From the NCBI GenBank assembly GCA_936432065.2, contig OW386286.2, positions 112,555,519-112,619,518 on the forward strand: a stretch of 64,000 nucleotides of DNA. The letters run 5' to 3'. Shown in pieces: positions 32,686 through 43,140 of the stretch (position 1 is the first letter of the stretch; each line of letters opens with the position of its first letter). A program made the translations under genes and the position numbers. This DNA is from Rutpela maculata. Taxonomy: Eukaryota > Arthropoda > Insecta > Coleoptera > Cerambycidae. The notes under the pieces were generated by a model. That model searched no databases. It was not told the origin of the DNA and worked only from the letters and a program-made list of their open reading frames with translations.

Positions 32686-33631
32686 TAGTGTTGCCGCGAG
32701 ACTCGTCTCGTCGAGAAATTGGTTTTTCTCGTCCCGTCTCTACACTGTCGGGACAAGATCTTTCAGCCATCTCGTCTCGACATACCCTCGTCTACCCAAA
32801 ATCTCGTCTCGAGGTCGAGATCTCGTGTCGTCTCGACAAATGTGAAATTTATCATTTTTTCCTTTTTTTCACAAGTGAAAGCTCTATTTATTTAATTTAT
32901 AAAGTTACACTTCAATGTATATGAATATTTGACTTTCGTTTAATTTTTAAACATACCTCTCACTACAAAAACTATTTAAAATATTGTAAATTTTAATTTT
33001 CTCCATATTTTAAGATTTTTTTTGCCTCTATGCCGTATACTCTAAGATCATATAAGATTTAATAATTTAAATTAATCAAGTTCGTATTACACTGAAAATA
33101 TATACGTTGTTGCTAGTTTCTATAGTATAAATATACAGTGTGTTTCACTTCAAATGGTAAATTAAATTTTGGACTTAAGGTTTTTGGACAATTCTGAACA
33201 AGTTTCATTAACAAAATTTTCCGATAAAAACATGCCTAATATAATTTTTTTATTTTCTCCGCATATTTTGGTACCGCTGGTGGCTTTGCATTTGTAGGAA
33301 GCGAATATTTTTCTGGTCATAAGTAGATCCTAATTTCTTCAATACTTAAATAAAATTTGATTCAAATCGAAAAAAATAAATAAAAAAGTTATTGGGGTGT
33401 TACCATTTCAAGTGAAACACACTGTATAAGATTAATTACAAAAAATTTTTTTACAATAAAAAAAGTCGAGAAATACTCGATCTCGTCTCGTCTCGGCGTG
33501 ATCTCGACTTTAAAAATCTCGTCTCGTCTCGATTTTTCGATACGAAAAAAAAATTTGGCCTCGTCTCGACAAGTCGAGACGAGACGAGGCGAGACGAGAC
33601 CGAGAAATGTCTCGTCTCGGCGGCATCACTA
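32686..33631. mobile_element. hAT-type element with GAGACGAGAC repeats and 8-bp TSD
   Basis: Ends TAGTGTTGCCGCGAGAC and GTCTCGGCGGCATCACTA. Flanks are TCATATAT at 32678-32685 and 33632-33639, an exact 8-bp duplication. The terminal ~150 bp on each side are dense in CTCGTCTCG/CGAGACGAG. No transposase ORF is found; the middle is AT-rich and contains a Tc1-like MITE. Confidence 0.9.
33136..33424. mobile_element. Tc1/mariner-type MITE (289 bp) nested in the hAT element
   Basis: TIRs CAGTGTGTTTCACTTCAAAT and the complement of ATTTCAAGTGAAACACACTG, about 27 bp in all, flanked by TA (33134-33135, 33425-33426). No ORF. Confidence 0.88.
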
Positions 33632-33639
33632 TCATATAT

Positions 33640-35289
33640 AAGTAATAAATATCAGTCAGTTGCAATTACAAAGATGGGAATTAAGAACCCTCTAATGCAA
33701 ATTTATGCCAAAAAGTAGGTAACTGTCAAATGTAAAATCAAACCGTCGCGGGTGTACTGTCATGCGCAAAAGAAATGGGCCAATTCTTATAACGTATTTT
33801 TGCTAAAATCTAGTTGTGTACATCTAACTTTAATTTTTGTGTCATTATCATTTATTTGTCAAAATTCATTGCAAGTGTGCAAATAGAGACAGATTTACAT
33901 TAGAAAAAAATAGTACGATAGTACTAAATACTGTTCGCATAACTAAGCTGAATGATAATAACAATCGTTCGTAGATACAAAGTTGTTTACTTTTGGTAAA
34001 GTAAGTAAGGTTTGTATTACCATTTTCTTGAAATTTTAGAAAAATGTTTCATTAAATTTAAAAGAATATGAAATACAATGGCAAGCTTTAGTAACGTTCC
34101 CGTTACTTTACCTAGTGTTTGGTATATGGCAAGATTACCAGTTTCTTCTCCCCTTATTTCAGGAAGCGCCTCGTGATTCGTTTCCATGCAAAGACAATGA
34201 GTCGTAGATGGAAAGTAGTACTAGGCACAGAGTGTCTTTTGAAAAAGGGAATGAACCACGGTCTATCACAGAGGTCTGTTATGACACCAAAATTCATGAT
34301 GCAAGTGGTCAACGAACGAACGGTTGACCGTTTACCGTGAGACCAAGGGGATTAAGTCATCACAGTATATAATCGTCCAAAGCTGATTATTTAATTATAA
34401 GAGGTTAATGTTATAAAGTTAATGTTATAGAAATTAATTAACATCAAAGTACGCTACACTTATGCATTTGTTAATTGGAATTTAAATTATTTTTGGATTT
34501 CCAATCAAGAAGCGAGCGCGAACGACGGCTGACAAGTCTCACAGTGACGTCATTCTATTTATTGATGTTTGTCATTTATGTATACTTGTTGCTTATGTAT
34601 ACGTTTGGTATTGCGATTCCGGCGTTAATATTAACATTTTATTATTGGCAACAGAATTATAAACCTTCCTTGGTTACGATTTCTCACTCATCTTATTGCT
34701 CTAAAACGGAAATACCCATTAATAAATTTTTAATTTAATGAGATTCTTTTTCCAATCAATAACTTACCTATAACAATATTCTATTGGTTCCTATTAAATG
34801 TATTAAAAAACAGATGAGATTAAATTTGGTTTCATTCTTTCGTATATTTTTTTTATATCAAACGTAATCAAAATTCGTCATGCTGTTTAATCTATTTAAA
34901 TGGCAAATTAGAAGTTCAGGAAGCACAATAAAATTTATAGATTAGATGAATCAATTTACTACCCAAATTAATTGTCAATTCCTTTTTACGGTATTACTGA
35001 AGGTCACTGATTCCTTTGAGGATAATTCATTGTAAAACTTGGCGACGACTTTTTTTTAAATCATTGTGAAATCTAAATCTGACCATGAAAAATTGAAAGC
35101 GGAATGGGATGCCATTTTAACGTAAAACTATCTACTTGGAAATCCATCGATGTATGACGTTTTTTTTTTTATAAAACTAGGGTAAACTGTTGCGAATCTC
35201 AAACAATACATAGTAATGAAAATAGAAGTTGTAGTTGGGCGTGGCTGACTGCGATTATCAATTTTATAAACATGTTGCTCCAATATGGC
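33640..35289. other. Unassigned region
   Basis: No convincing gene or repeat boundary. The 73-codon frame at 34119 has a plausible open stretch but no recognisable motif. Confidence 0.4.
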
Positions 35290-35655
35290 ACAATTCACTT
35301 TTACTCGGGCCACTATTGCCATTACTTGAATCCGAGAATTTACAATTACTGGTGAATCTTCCTGAAAGGATTCGAAATAGGATGTGGTTTCAGCAAGGTT
35401 TGAGCACATTATTTGAATGCAGTTAGAGACCACTTAAATAATACCTACCTACTTTAATCGATTGCGATTGGAAGAAATGGACCCACTACTTTGCCTGCTA
35501 GATGCCCAGATCTTTCAAAAATGGATTTCTTTTTATGGGGATACGTGAAGGAAATTGTTTATAAAGAAACACCAACAACAGTACAACATATGAAGGAAAG
35601 GATAATAACTGCTTTTAAATCTATCGCACCGGCAATTTTAAGAACAGTAGTGTAA
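35290..35655 (+). pseudogene. Tc1/mariner-like transposase relic
   Basis: Pieces in order: LLGPLLPLLESENLQLL, LPERIRNRMWFQQG, then after a frameshift LPARCPDLSKMDFFLWGYVK and ERIITAFKSIAPAIL, then a stop. MWFQQ(D)GAPAHY and the P-R-PDL...DFFLWG boxes identify the family. Frameshifts fall between the two halves, and the D of the QQDG box is lost. It is related to the relic at 2883. Confidence 0.8.
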
Positions 35656-36552
35656 GAATATGTAAATAATCCGGGTCGCGGGGGCAAGTTCCCATGGTAC
35701 AAGAGACTCTGGCAAACGACCGATTCTTAGAAGTGTTGTTTATGTTATAAGTAATTTATGATGTTTGGGTTATAGACTTATGAAAGGGCCCATTTTCAGA
35801 ACCAATAATATAATATGTAGGATCGACAGTTAAGCTTGAGCATTAATAAAGTGTAGACCAGTTTCTATTTCTGAATAAAAATATATTGTGAAGTTAATTG
35901 AATTATTTAAACAATAACATAAATATAAATATTTATAATTACTTAACAGTAGAAACCTCATTTCAAAAGAGCATAGATATGCGTGTCAATCAAAATGGGC
36001 AACACGTGGAGCTGTTACAGGGCCTGGGCCCAATTCTAAAAGGGGGCCCCAAAGGCTGCTAAACCTCGAACGCAGGGTAGGGTAGTCACCCTGTGCCCTG
36101 AACAAAATTTTAATATTTTACGTGCAGTACCCCCTCTGCAATATACTAGTGAGGAGGGAGTCTCACACGGCCGACTAGTCAGGTCCTTGGGGGTGGCTTC
36201 GATAATCGGGTCGATATAAAAGATAACGTCGTTCTAATTAAACATTTAATAAAATATAAGGTTTTTGCAATGCACTCTCCCAATGAATATCTGAACGCAC
36301 TCACCCATACTACTTGTATCAAAGTATATTTAATGACCGACGTGAACCATCATTGCTATTATGCAACCAGTTATACTTTATTAATATCTATTGGCGAGAG
36401 ACGGTATCAATAGGCTCAATTGCACAATAAAATTTGGGAAAATAACGAAAATTAGTACATAAATTTCTGGCTATTATTAAATGTGAAAATTGACCGTAAC
36501 GGAGCACTTATTATAATTTTTTTCTAATGAATTATTTGAAGAAATCTTTATT
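35656..36552. other. Unassigned region
   Basis: Includes a GC-richer patch at 36010-36215 (GGGGGCCCC, CACACGGCCGACTAGTC) of unknown origin. No ORF. Confidence 0.4.
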
Positions 36553-37251
36553 TTACTTCCACGTCCAGTGGAAGTATAGTAACGACAAAAAAATTTTTAA
36601 AAATTTTTATTGTCCAAATAGGCTTAAAATGTCATGAAACGTCGAGATTTTAAGTTTGAGCGAAAAAAAAATTTCTGTCTGTCTGTCGGTCTGTCGGTCT
36701 GTCTGTAACTTTTTTTTGTGCGCACGTTTACTCTGGAACCGTTTAAGATATTGACTTGAAATTTGGTACACATATGTACTTTCACGAGATCTAGAACTAG
36801 ATTATATTTTCCTCTTGTTCCGTCGAAGGGTTGGGGGTAAATTTGGGGTAAATAGGTCAATCAAGCAGGTAAGAGTCCATAAAATTGGTATTTAGTATAT
36901 ACAAGAGAAGCCAAGGTCTCAAAAAAATTTTTGGCATTAGCCACCCCCATTACCACCCCCACCCCCTTATTAAAGGGGATGAAAAAAATTGTGATTTAGT
37001 GTATGTATAGGAACCAGAAACCTCAAAATATTTCTTTATTTCATCCACCCCCCACTATCACCCCCCTATCACCACCCCCCACCCCACTACCGATGTGGGG
37101 TATCGTTTTATGGGTTTTTGGGGTAGAGGATTTCAAATATTATATTATTAAAGTTCCATAAACAATTATTTTCACATACAAAGTTTTTTCGTTGTGAGTG
37201 ACTTGGATAGAGAATCTGGATGTGGAAGTAGTGATTCCTTGGGCAGCGGTT
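36553..37251 (-). mobile_element. HINE-like copy 9
   Basis: Full length, ends TTACTTCCACGTCCAG and GGGCAGCGGTT, with CTGTCGGT array at 36676-36705. Confidence 0.88.
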
Positions 37252-37687
37252 TTTTAAGTTTATTCTTGAATTTTGTACTTTTGCTCAATAAAACGAAAAT
37301 GGCCAATTAGCCATAGGAAAGTACTTACAAAAAATGTTCGTTATTCATTTCCACATCACATCGTCGAAAAATATACAGGGTGTTCCATTTGAAAAAATTG
37401 AGATAATTCAATTTAAAAAGTTCTTAATTGAAAAATAATTTTTTTGTCACCCTGTACATTTTTAGCAAGTAAAAATGATTCAAAGATATGTTAGATGTCT
37501 CGTAACTAGTCTTCACATAAGTTTTTCTTAAAAACCATAATTGTGACTTTGGTGATTTTTTCAATATGCATCTGCAGATGACATTATTTCAACAAAAAAA
37601 TTCATTACCTCCAAGCGGTTGGGAGATAGTCAACAATAATATAGGAATTACGTTACACTTCCGATACCTGCATGTATTAGCCAAATA
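37252..37687. other. Unassigned, with an ACAGGGTGTTCCATTT motif
   Basis: A mariner-type end motif occurs at about 37376. The rest is not recognised. Confidence 0.4.
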
Positions 37688-38405
37688 ACGTAGGTTGGCC
37701 TCTGCGCACTAGATGAACAGAGAACGTCGTTGGGTAACGACGAGAGACTGGCGGCTATCCGTGAAAGTACAATCGGAGGTAGAAGCTTAGTATGATTGAT
37801 TTAAGAACACATTAGTTTGTTATTTATCAGTTTATCACCAATTTATTGTAACTTGAAACGTTACTGCAGTTTCGGCACATTAACGTGCTATTTTCAAACA
37901 ATTGATTCAAATGAATGAATTTACGGGTGATGGGGGTATTTATAAATTATTTAATTACAGAGTTTAAGTTTAGGAATTAATTTTACAATTAATATTATGG
38001 TGCAATAAACATAAAAATTTTGTTATTGAAAACCCAATGTAAACTACCGAATCATTATAAAAATACAATGTAATTCTACAATCTAAACTACAATAATTAC
38101 TGTAACATAGTACCTACATAACTTTGAGATGTCTGTTATGGGAACTAAAGCCTCTGCTTTTTCCTTCATAAACTTTAATACATTGTTTATAATTTCTCGA
38201 CTTTGTCCAGACAACACTTTATGTTTCATTTTGCTCGTAAACGGCATGTTTAAAAAAATACATTAAACATGGAGGTCAACAAAATAAAATCGCTTTTCTC
38301 GAGTGTACTGATGCGAATAGCACTAATGCACTTTCATAAATGAGCTCCTACCGGTGGGAGGAGACTTGACCACTGCGCATTCAAATCTCAGAGGCCAAGC
38401 TACGT
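37688..38405 (-). mobile_element. Tc1/mariner-type element (718 bp) with transposase relic
   Basis: TIRs ACGTAGGTTGGCCTCTG and the complement of CAGAGGCCAAGCTACGT, flanked by TA at 37686-37687 and 38406-38407. It encloses a short transposase N-terminus, so it is an internally deleted derivative of an autonomous element. Confidence 0.82.
38089..38247 (-). pseudogene. Transposase N-terminal (HTH) relic
   Basis: An ATG-led minus-strand frame MPFTSKMKHKVLSGQSREII, NNVLKFMKEKAEAL, followed by a premature stop after about 52 codons. The pattern (basic start, LSxQxREIIxNVxxFMKxEAE) matches the first helix-turn-helix of insect Tc1/mariner-like transposases. It lies inside matching TIRs, which supports the assignment. 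The catalytic domain is deleted. Confidence 0.6.
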
Positions 38406-38658
38406 TAGCTGACTAGTAATCTAAATTCTTACAGCCGTTACTATCGAATGCATTCTACATACATGGGGGTAGAAGCAAACTGAGCATAAATTTGCAAAAA
38501 TATTTGTATATGATTTTAGTTAAGAAGTTTATTTCGCAAAAAACAATCTGTGACTTCAGTTAAATCGGGCTGTACTTGGATTTTATGCATTCACCAATTG
38601 TGATTGCACAACAGCGTTCTATCGAAAAGGGAAAATAAAACCACTACAGTATTTAGAA

Positions 38659-39291
38659 ATGAAGTAAAAAAATATTTTGAGATTTTTGGTTCTTGTACAC
38701 ACAGTAAATCATAATTTTTTTCATTCGCTTTAATAAAGAGGTGGAGGTGGCCTTAGCTTCTCTTGTATATACTAAATACCAATTTTATGGACTCTTATCT
38801 ACTTGATTTACCTATTTACCCCAATTTACCCCCAACCCTTCGACGAAATAAGATGAAAATATAATCTAGTCCCAGATCCCGTTAAAGTACATACGTGTAC
38901 CAAATTTTAAGACAATATCTTAAACGGTTCCATAGTAATCGTGCACACAAAAAAAGTTACAGACCGAGAGACCGGCAGACAGACAGAAATTTGTTTTTTC
39001 GCTCAAACTTGAAATCTCGACGTTTCACGACATTCTATAGTCGAGTAAACTCTAAGCTGGCGCGTCCAAAGGTCGCTTCATCATATAAACTAAGAGAATA
39101 AGACATACGCAACTAGATCATCTCTATGTCACTGCGATAGCTATATGCGCATCGCATATCAGATCGTACGTCGTGTTACCAACTCATACATACACTACCA
39201 TAGAGTTTACCAGACTATAAGCCTATTTGAACAATAAAAAATTTTAAATTTTTTTTTGTCGTTACTATACTTTCACTGGATGTGGAAGTAA
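38659..39291 (+). mobile_element. HINE-like copy 10, 5'-truncated, with nested MITE
   Basis: Starts at the ATGAAGTAAAAAAATATTTT block, so ~180 bp are missing at the 5' side while the 3' hairpin end is kept. A 180-bp MITE interrupts it at 39038-39217. Confidence 0.85.
39038..39217. mobile_element. Tc1/mariner-type MITE (180 bp)
   Basis: TIRs TAGTCGAGTAAACTCTA and the complement of TAGAGTTTACCAGACTA (two mismatches), flanked by TA (39036-39037 and 39218-39219). Other HINE copies read GACATTCTAAGCC at this point, so the empty site is known. Confidence 0.9.
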
Positions 39292-39447
39292 TTATGTATA
39301 ATTGTTTTTTTCCTTAAGGACGATTTATCCTAACAATTCTTTCCTATAATAATCCCACATTTTCCTAATTATATTAATTAAAAACATTTTTGAACAGTTT
39401 TTTTTTGTAATTGGACAATATAATACTCGTACACATCTGTCACCACT
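39292..39447. other. Short unassigned spacer
   Basis: AT-rich; nothing seen. Confidence 0.4.
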
Positions 39448-39451
39448 TTAT

Positions 39452-39883
39452 TGTAATATGTTGCAACCCCTAGAATGTAGGCAACACAGAATTAAATTAA
39501 AGTTTGGATGTTTTCCCAGAGATGGCGCACGTTGTCTGAATGTAGAGATTTTCACCTACTAGAAAAAGAACCTACAAGAAGCTCTAGAGTGATCTGGAGA
39601 ATGGTGACGTCATCACAGAAACATCGAGATCTGTCATCTTTAGATATAAAGCATGGAGTAAAGCACAGTTCTAATGATCAGTTGAGATGGTCAGAGAGTA
39701 AGAAGTGAACACAGTGATAAAGTGACTGAATAATTGAATTGTAGTACACAGTGTATTATTAGTCAAGTAATTCATTTGTTGTAAATAGTAAGTTAATAAA
39801 TTAGTGTTTAGTGTTACCCCTGGTGTTATAATTTCCGAACCCACGATACAGGGTGTTTACAAAAATGGTGTAAGCACGTCACA
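39452..39883 (+). mobile_element. Solo LTR (432 bp), second copy
   Basis: TGTAATATGTTGCAACCC at the start and GTAAGCACGTCACA at the end. Flanked by TTAT at 39448-39451 and 39884-39887. It is similar to 2084-2494 throughout, with indels. No internal region. Confidence 0.88.
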
Positions 39884-40765
39884 TTATAAACAAGGAGACG
39901 ATGCTGGTAAAAAATAGAAAGTTTGCCATACATATGCAGCAATTTTCGTTTGACAGACCACTATTTTTATTTATAAGAAGGTTCAAACTTAAAAACAAAA
40001 AAAGAACTGAGGGTGATGTTCGATGAGGGTAATAAAAATTTTAAATAAGGTTGGTTATATATCCATTTCTAGAGGTGTTTTTAATATACAGGGCCGTATG
40101 TCAGACTTGGCGAAAGATGGAAATTTGAGATGTAAGTTGTCAATTTTTATTGAAAAAATTTTCGTTTAGATTCCCCCGCTCATTAATATTTATTTCGGCG
40201 GAACTTGGCAAAGGTTGGGTAATTGTTGGAAATTTGAGATAGAAGTTGGTAATTTGCACAGAAAAAAATTTTTTAGAATCCCCTCGCTTATCAATTTTTA
40301 TTTTGAGTAAAAGTTGGTTTGAGATGGAAGTTGACAATTTGTACTGAAAAATTTTGGAGGAATTATTATTTAATAATTTTACAGAGTTGGTTTCTTCAGT
40401 TTATGAAGTTGGCAAATTTGAAAAAATAACCCCCCAAAAAAGTCTACTCGTTTATTAATGGGCGAAGCATATAAAGTTTTGGAGCTTTGTTTTTGTGTTT
40501 TAGGTACCACAAAAAAGTTATTCTGAAACGAGGACTATATTCATGCTCAAATGTTAACTAATCAAGTTTGTTTAGATGTTTCCTCATAAGGACGATTGAA
40601 AGAGTAGCTGGCGAATATTCAAACATATCGACTAACCCAACAAATAAATTATTTTCTGGGTAATCATTTACACGAAAAATTATCAATTTAAATTTATTCC
40701 TATCGATGCGACACATCAATTCGTTTATATTTATTTAGGAGATAATTGTAATTTTTAATTATATT
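39884..40765. repeat. ~115-bp degenerate tandem repeat and spacer
   Basis: From about 40097 to 40430, GAAATTTGAGAT(A/G)(G/T)AAGTTG recurs three times, each followed by an AAAAATTTT and a CCCC(C/T)CGCT block. No gene is seen in the rest. Confidence 0.6.
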
Positions 40766-41249
40766 TTTTTATAATATAAACTATTCTGTTACTTCAGCTA
40801 CACCGCAATAAAACTTTCTATTTGAAAACAAATATTATAATATTTTATGCTACAAAAAATACAAATACCAGTGGTCGTGTATTTAACACTGGAATCAAGT
40901 TTTAAATATTTCACTTTTACACAGTAAAATATTGTTGACACAGTGCTTGCCAACCTCTTCTCTCCTTTGGGAAAACGAACAAATACAATGAAAAAAAAAA
41001 ATACTAATTAAAGAAGAAACGTTCTAGGTTAAATTTATTGGACCTTTTATATTGATTGGTCCTTTTATACTAAAATTAAAACGGATTAATTTTGTCTAAT
41101 TGCAATTTACTGTGCTCGAATGAATCTGTTAATTAAGTCTAAAAAGAGAACAAATATCAGAGCTGTAAGTAGGTTTTATGCGTCCGTCGCAAGTTCACAG
41201 TTTTGCGCCTCATCCTCCACTTTTAATAAAGATTTGAAAAATATAAAAA
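40766..41249. repeat. Duplicated segment paralogous to 6796-7328
   Basis: Same order of sequence blocks as the first copy. The left junction here is the unoccupied counterpart of the HINE copy 2 boundary. The segment resumes at 41908-41941 after HINE copy 11. Confidence 0.8.
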
Positions 41250-41907
41250 AACCGCTGCCCGCTGCCCAAGGAATCACTACTTCCACATCCAGATTTTCTA
41301 TCCAAGTCAATCACAACGAAAAAATTTTGTATGTGGAAATAATTATGTATGGAACTTTAATAATATAATATTTGAAATCCTCTACCCCAAAAACCCATAA
41401 AACGATACCCCACATCGGCAGTGGGGCGGGGGTGGCGATAGGGGCTGGTAGTGGGGGTGGATGAAGTAAAAAAATATTTTAAGGTTTCTGGTTCTTGTAC
41501 ACACACTAAATCACATTTTTTTTCCATCTCCTTTAATAATGGGGTGGGGGTGGTAATGGGGGTGGCTAATGTTAAAATTTTTTTTGAGACCTTAGCTTCT
41601 CTTATATAAACTAAATACCAATTTTATGGACTCTTATTGCTTGATTTACCTATTTACCCCCAAATTTACCCCAATTTACCCCCCAACGGAACAAGATGAA
41701 AATATAATCTAGTCCAATATCTCAAACGGTTAATTAGTAAACGTGCGCACAAAAAAAAGTTACAGACAGACCGACAGACAGACAGAAATTTTTTTTTCGC
41801 TCAAACTTAAAATCTCGACGTTTCATGACATTCTAAGCCTATTTGAACAATAAAAATTTTTAAACATTTTTTTGTCGTTACTATACTTCCACTGGATGTG
41901 GAAGTAA
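41250..41907 (+). mobile_element. HINE-like copy 11
   Basis: Inserted between TATAAAAA and TATGTGTAAC; the paralogue at 7290-7310 is the empty site. It carries a local duplication GCTGCCCGCTGCCC at its 5' end and lacks the CATATGTGTACC block. Confidence 0.88.
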
Positions 41908-41941
41908 TATGTGTAACAAAAAACATAGATAAATATATTTA

Positions 41942-42677
41942 TTACTTCCACGTCCAGTGGAAGTATAGTAACGACAAAAAATTTTTTAAAAATTTTTATT
42001 GTCCAAATAGGCTTAAAATGTCATGAAACATCGAGATTTTAAGTTTGAGCGAAAAAAAATTTCTGTCTGTCTGTCGGTCTGTCTGTCTGTCGGTCTGTCT
42101 GTCTGTCGGTCTGTCTGTCTGTAACTTTTTTTTGTGCGCACGCTTACTCTGGAACCGTTTAAGATATTGACTTGAAATTTGGTACACATATGTACTTTAA
42201 CGAGATCTAGAACTAGATTATATTTTCATCTTGTTCCGTCGAAGGGTTGGGGGGTAAATTGGGGTAAATTTGGGGTAAATGGGTAAATCAAGCAGGTAAG
42301 AGTCCTTGAAATTGGTATTTAGTATATACAAGAGAAGCTAAGGTCTCAAAAAAATTTTAGGCATTAGCCACCCCCATTACCACCCCCACCTCCTTATTAA
42401 AGGGGATGAAAAAAAATTGTGATTTAGTGTATGTACAGGAACCAGAAACCTCAAAATATTTTTTTACTTCATCCACCCCCCACTACCACCCCCTATCACC
42501 ACCCCCACCCCACTACCGATGTGGGGTATCGTTTTATGGGTTTTTGGGGTAGAGGATTTCAAATATTATATTATTAAAGTCCCATAAACAATTATTTTCA
42601 CATACAAAGTTTTTTCGTTGTGAGTGACTTGGATAGAAAATCTGGATGTGGAAGTAGTGATTCCTTGGGCAGCGGTT
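41942..42677 (-). mobile_element. HINE-like copy 12
   Basis: Full length, with the longest internal CTGT/CGGT array among the minus-strand copies (42064-42122). It lies 34 bp from copy 11 in opposite orientation. Confidence 0.88.
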
Positions 42678-43140
42678 TTTTTTTTGTGTATTGTATTGTA
42701 TTAGTACTACTTCTTAGTAGGCAACTAAGCCGGAAAGGCTCATTGCGTCTAGGGATCTACAGTTTAGCGTGGACTCCAAACCACGGTCCTCGGCCACCAA
42801 CTTTAACCTACCCTGGGTCATACACCACTTTCTGGCGGTTCAACAGCCTGGGACAATCTCCGTTGGTAGCCTACCGATTATTAGATGAGATACTTGGTTC
42901 ACTCATCCAAACGCTTAGCGTGCTTTACTTCACTAATCGAGTGTCAGAATTTAAACCGGTGAATGTATTTTATTTATTCCATTTTGGCTTTGGATGAACC
43001 GTTATCAGTCAGTAGCTCTTATGTAAGGAATACCACAATCAAAGTACCTATGAGGTTTTTGAAGTGTCATATTATGGATAAATTTTCATAATCTACTATT
43101 CTACTACCTATTCTACTACAGTTAAAGACGTTTTAATCCA
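42678..43140. other. Unassigned region
   Basis: GC-richer stretch at 42730-42960 of unknown origin. The 125-codon frame spanning it starts inside HINE copy 12 and has no recognisable motif. Confidence 0.4.

Noticed and set aside
42620..42997. 125-codon ORF
   Set aside because: It begins inside HINE copy 12 and runs into unassigned sequence without any recognisable domain.
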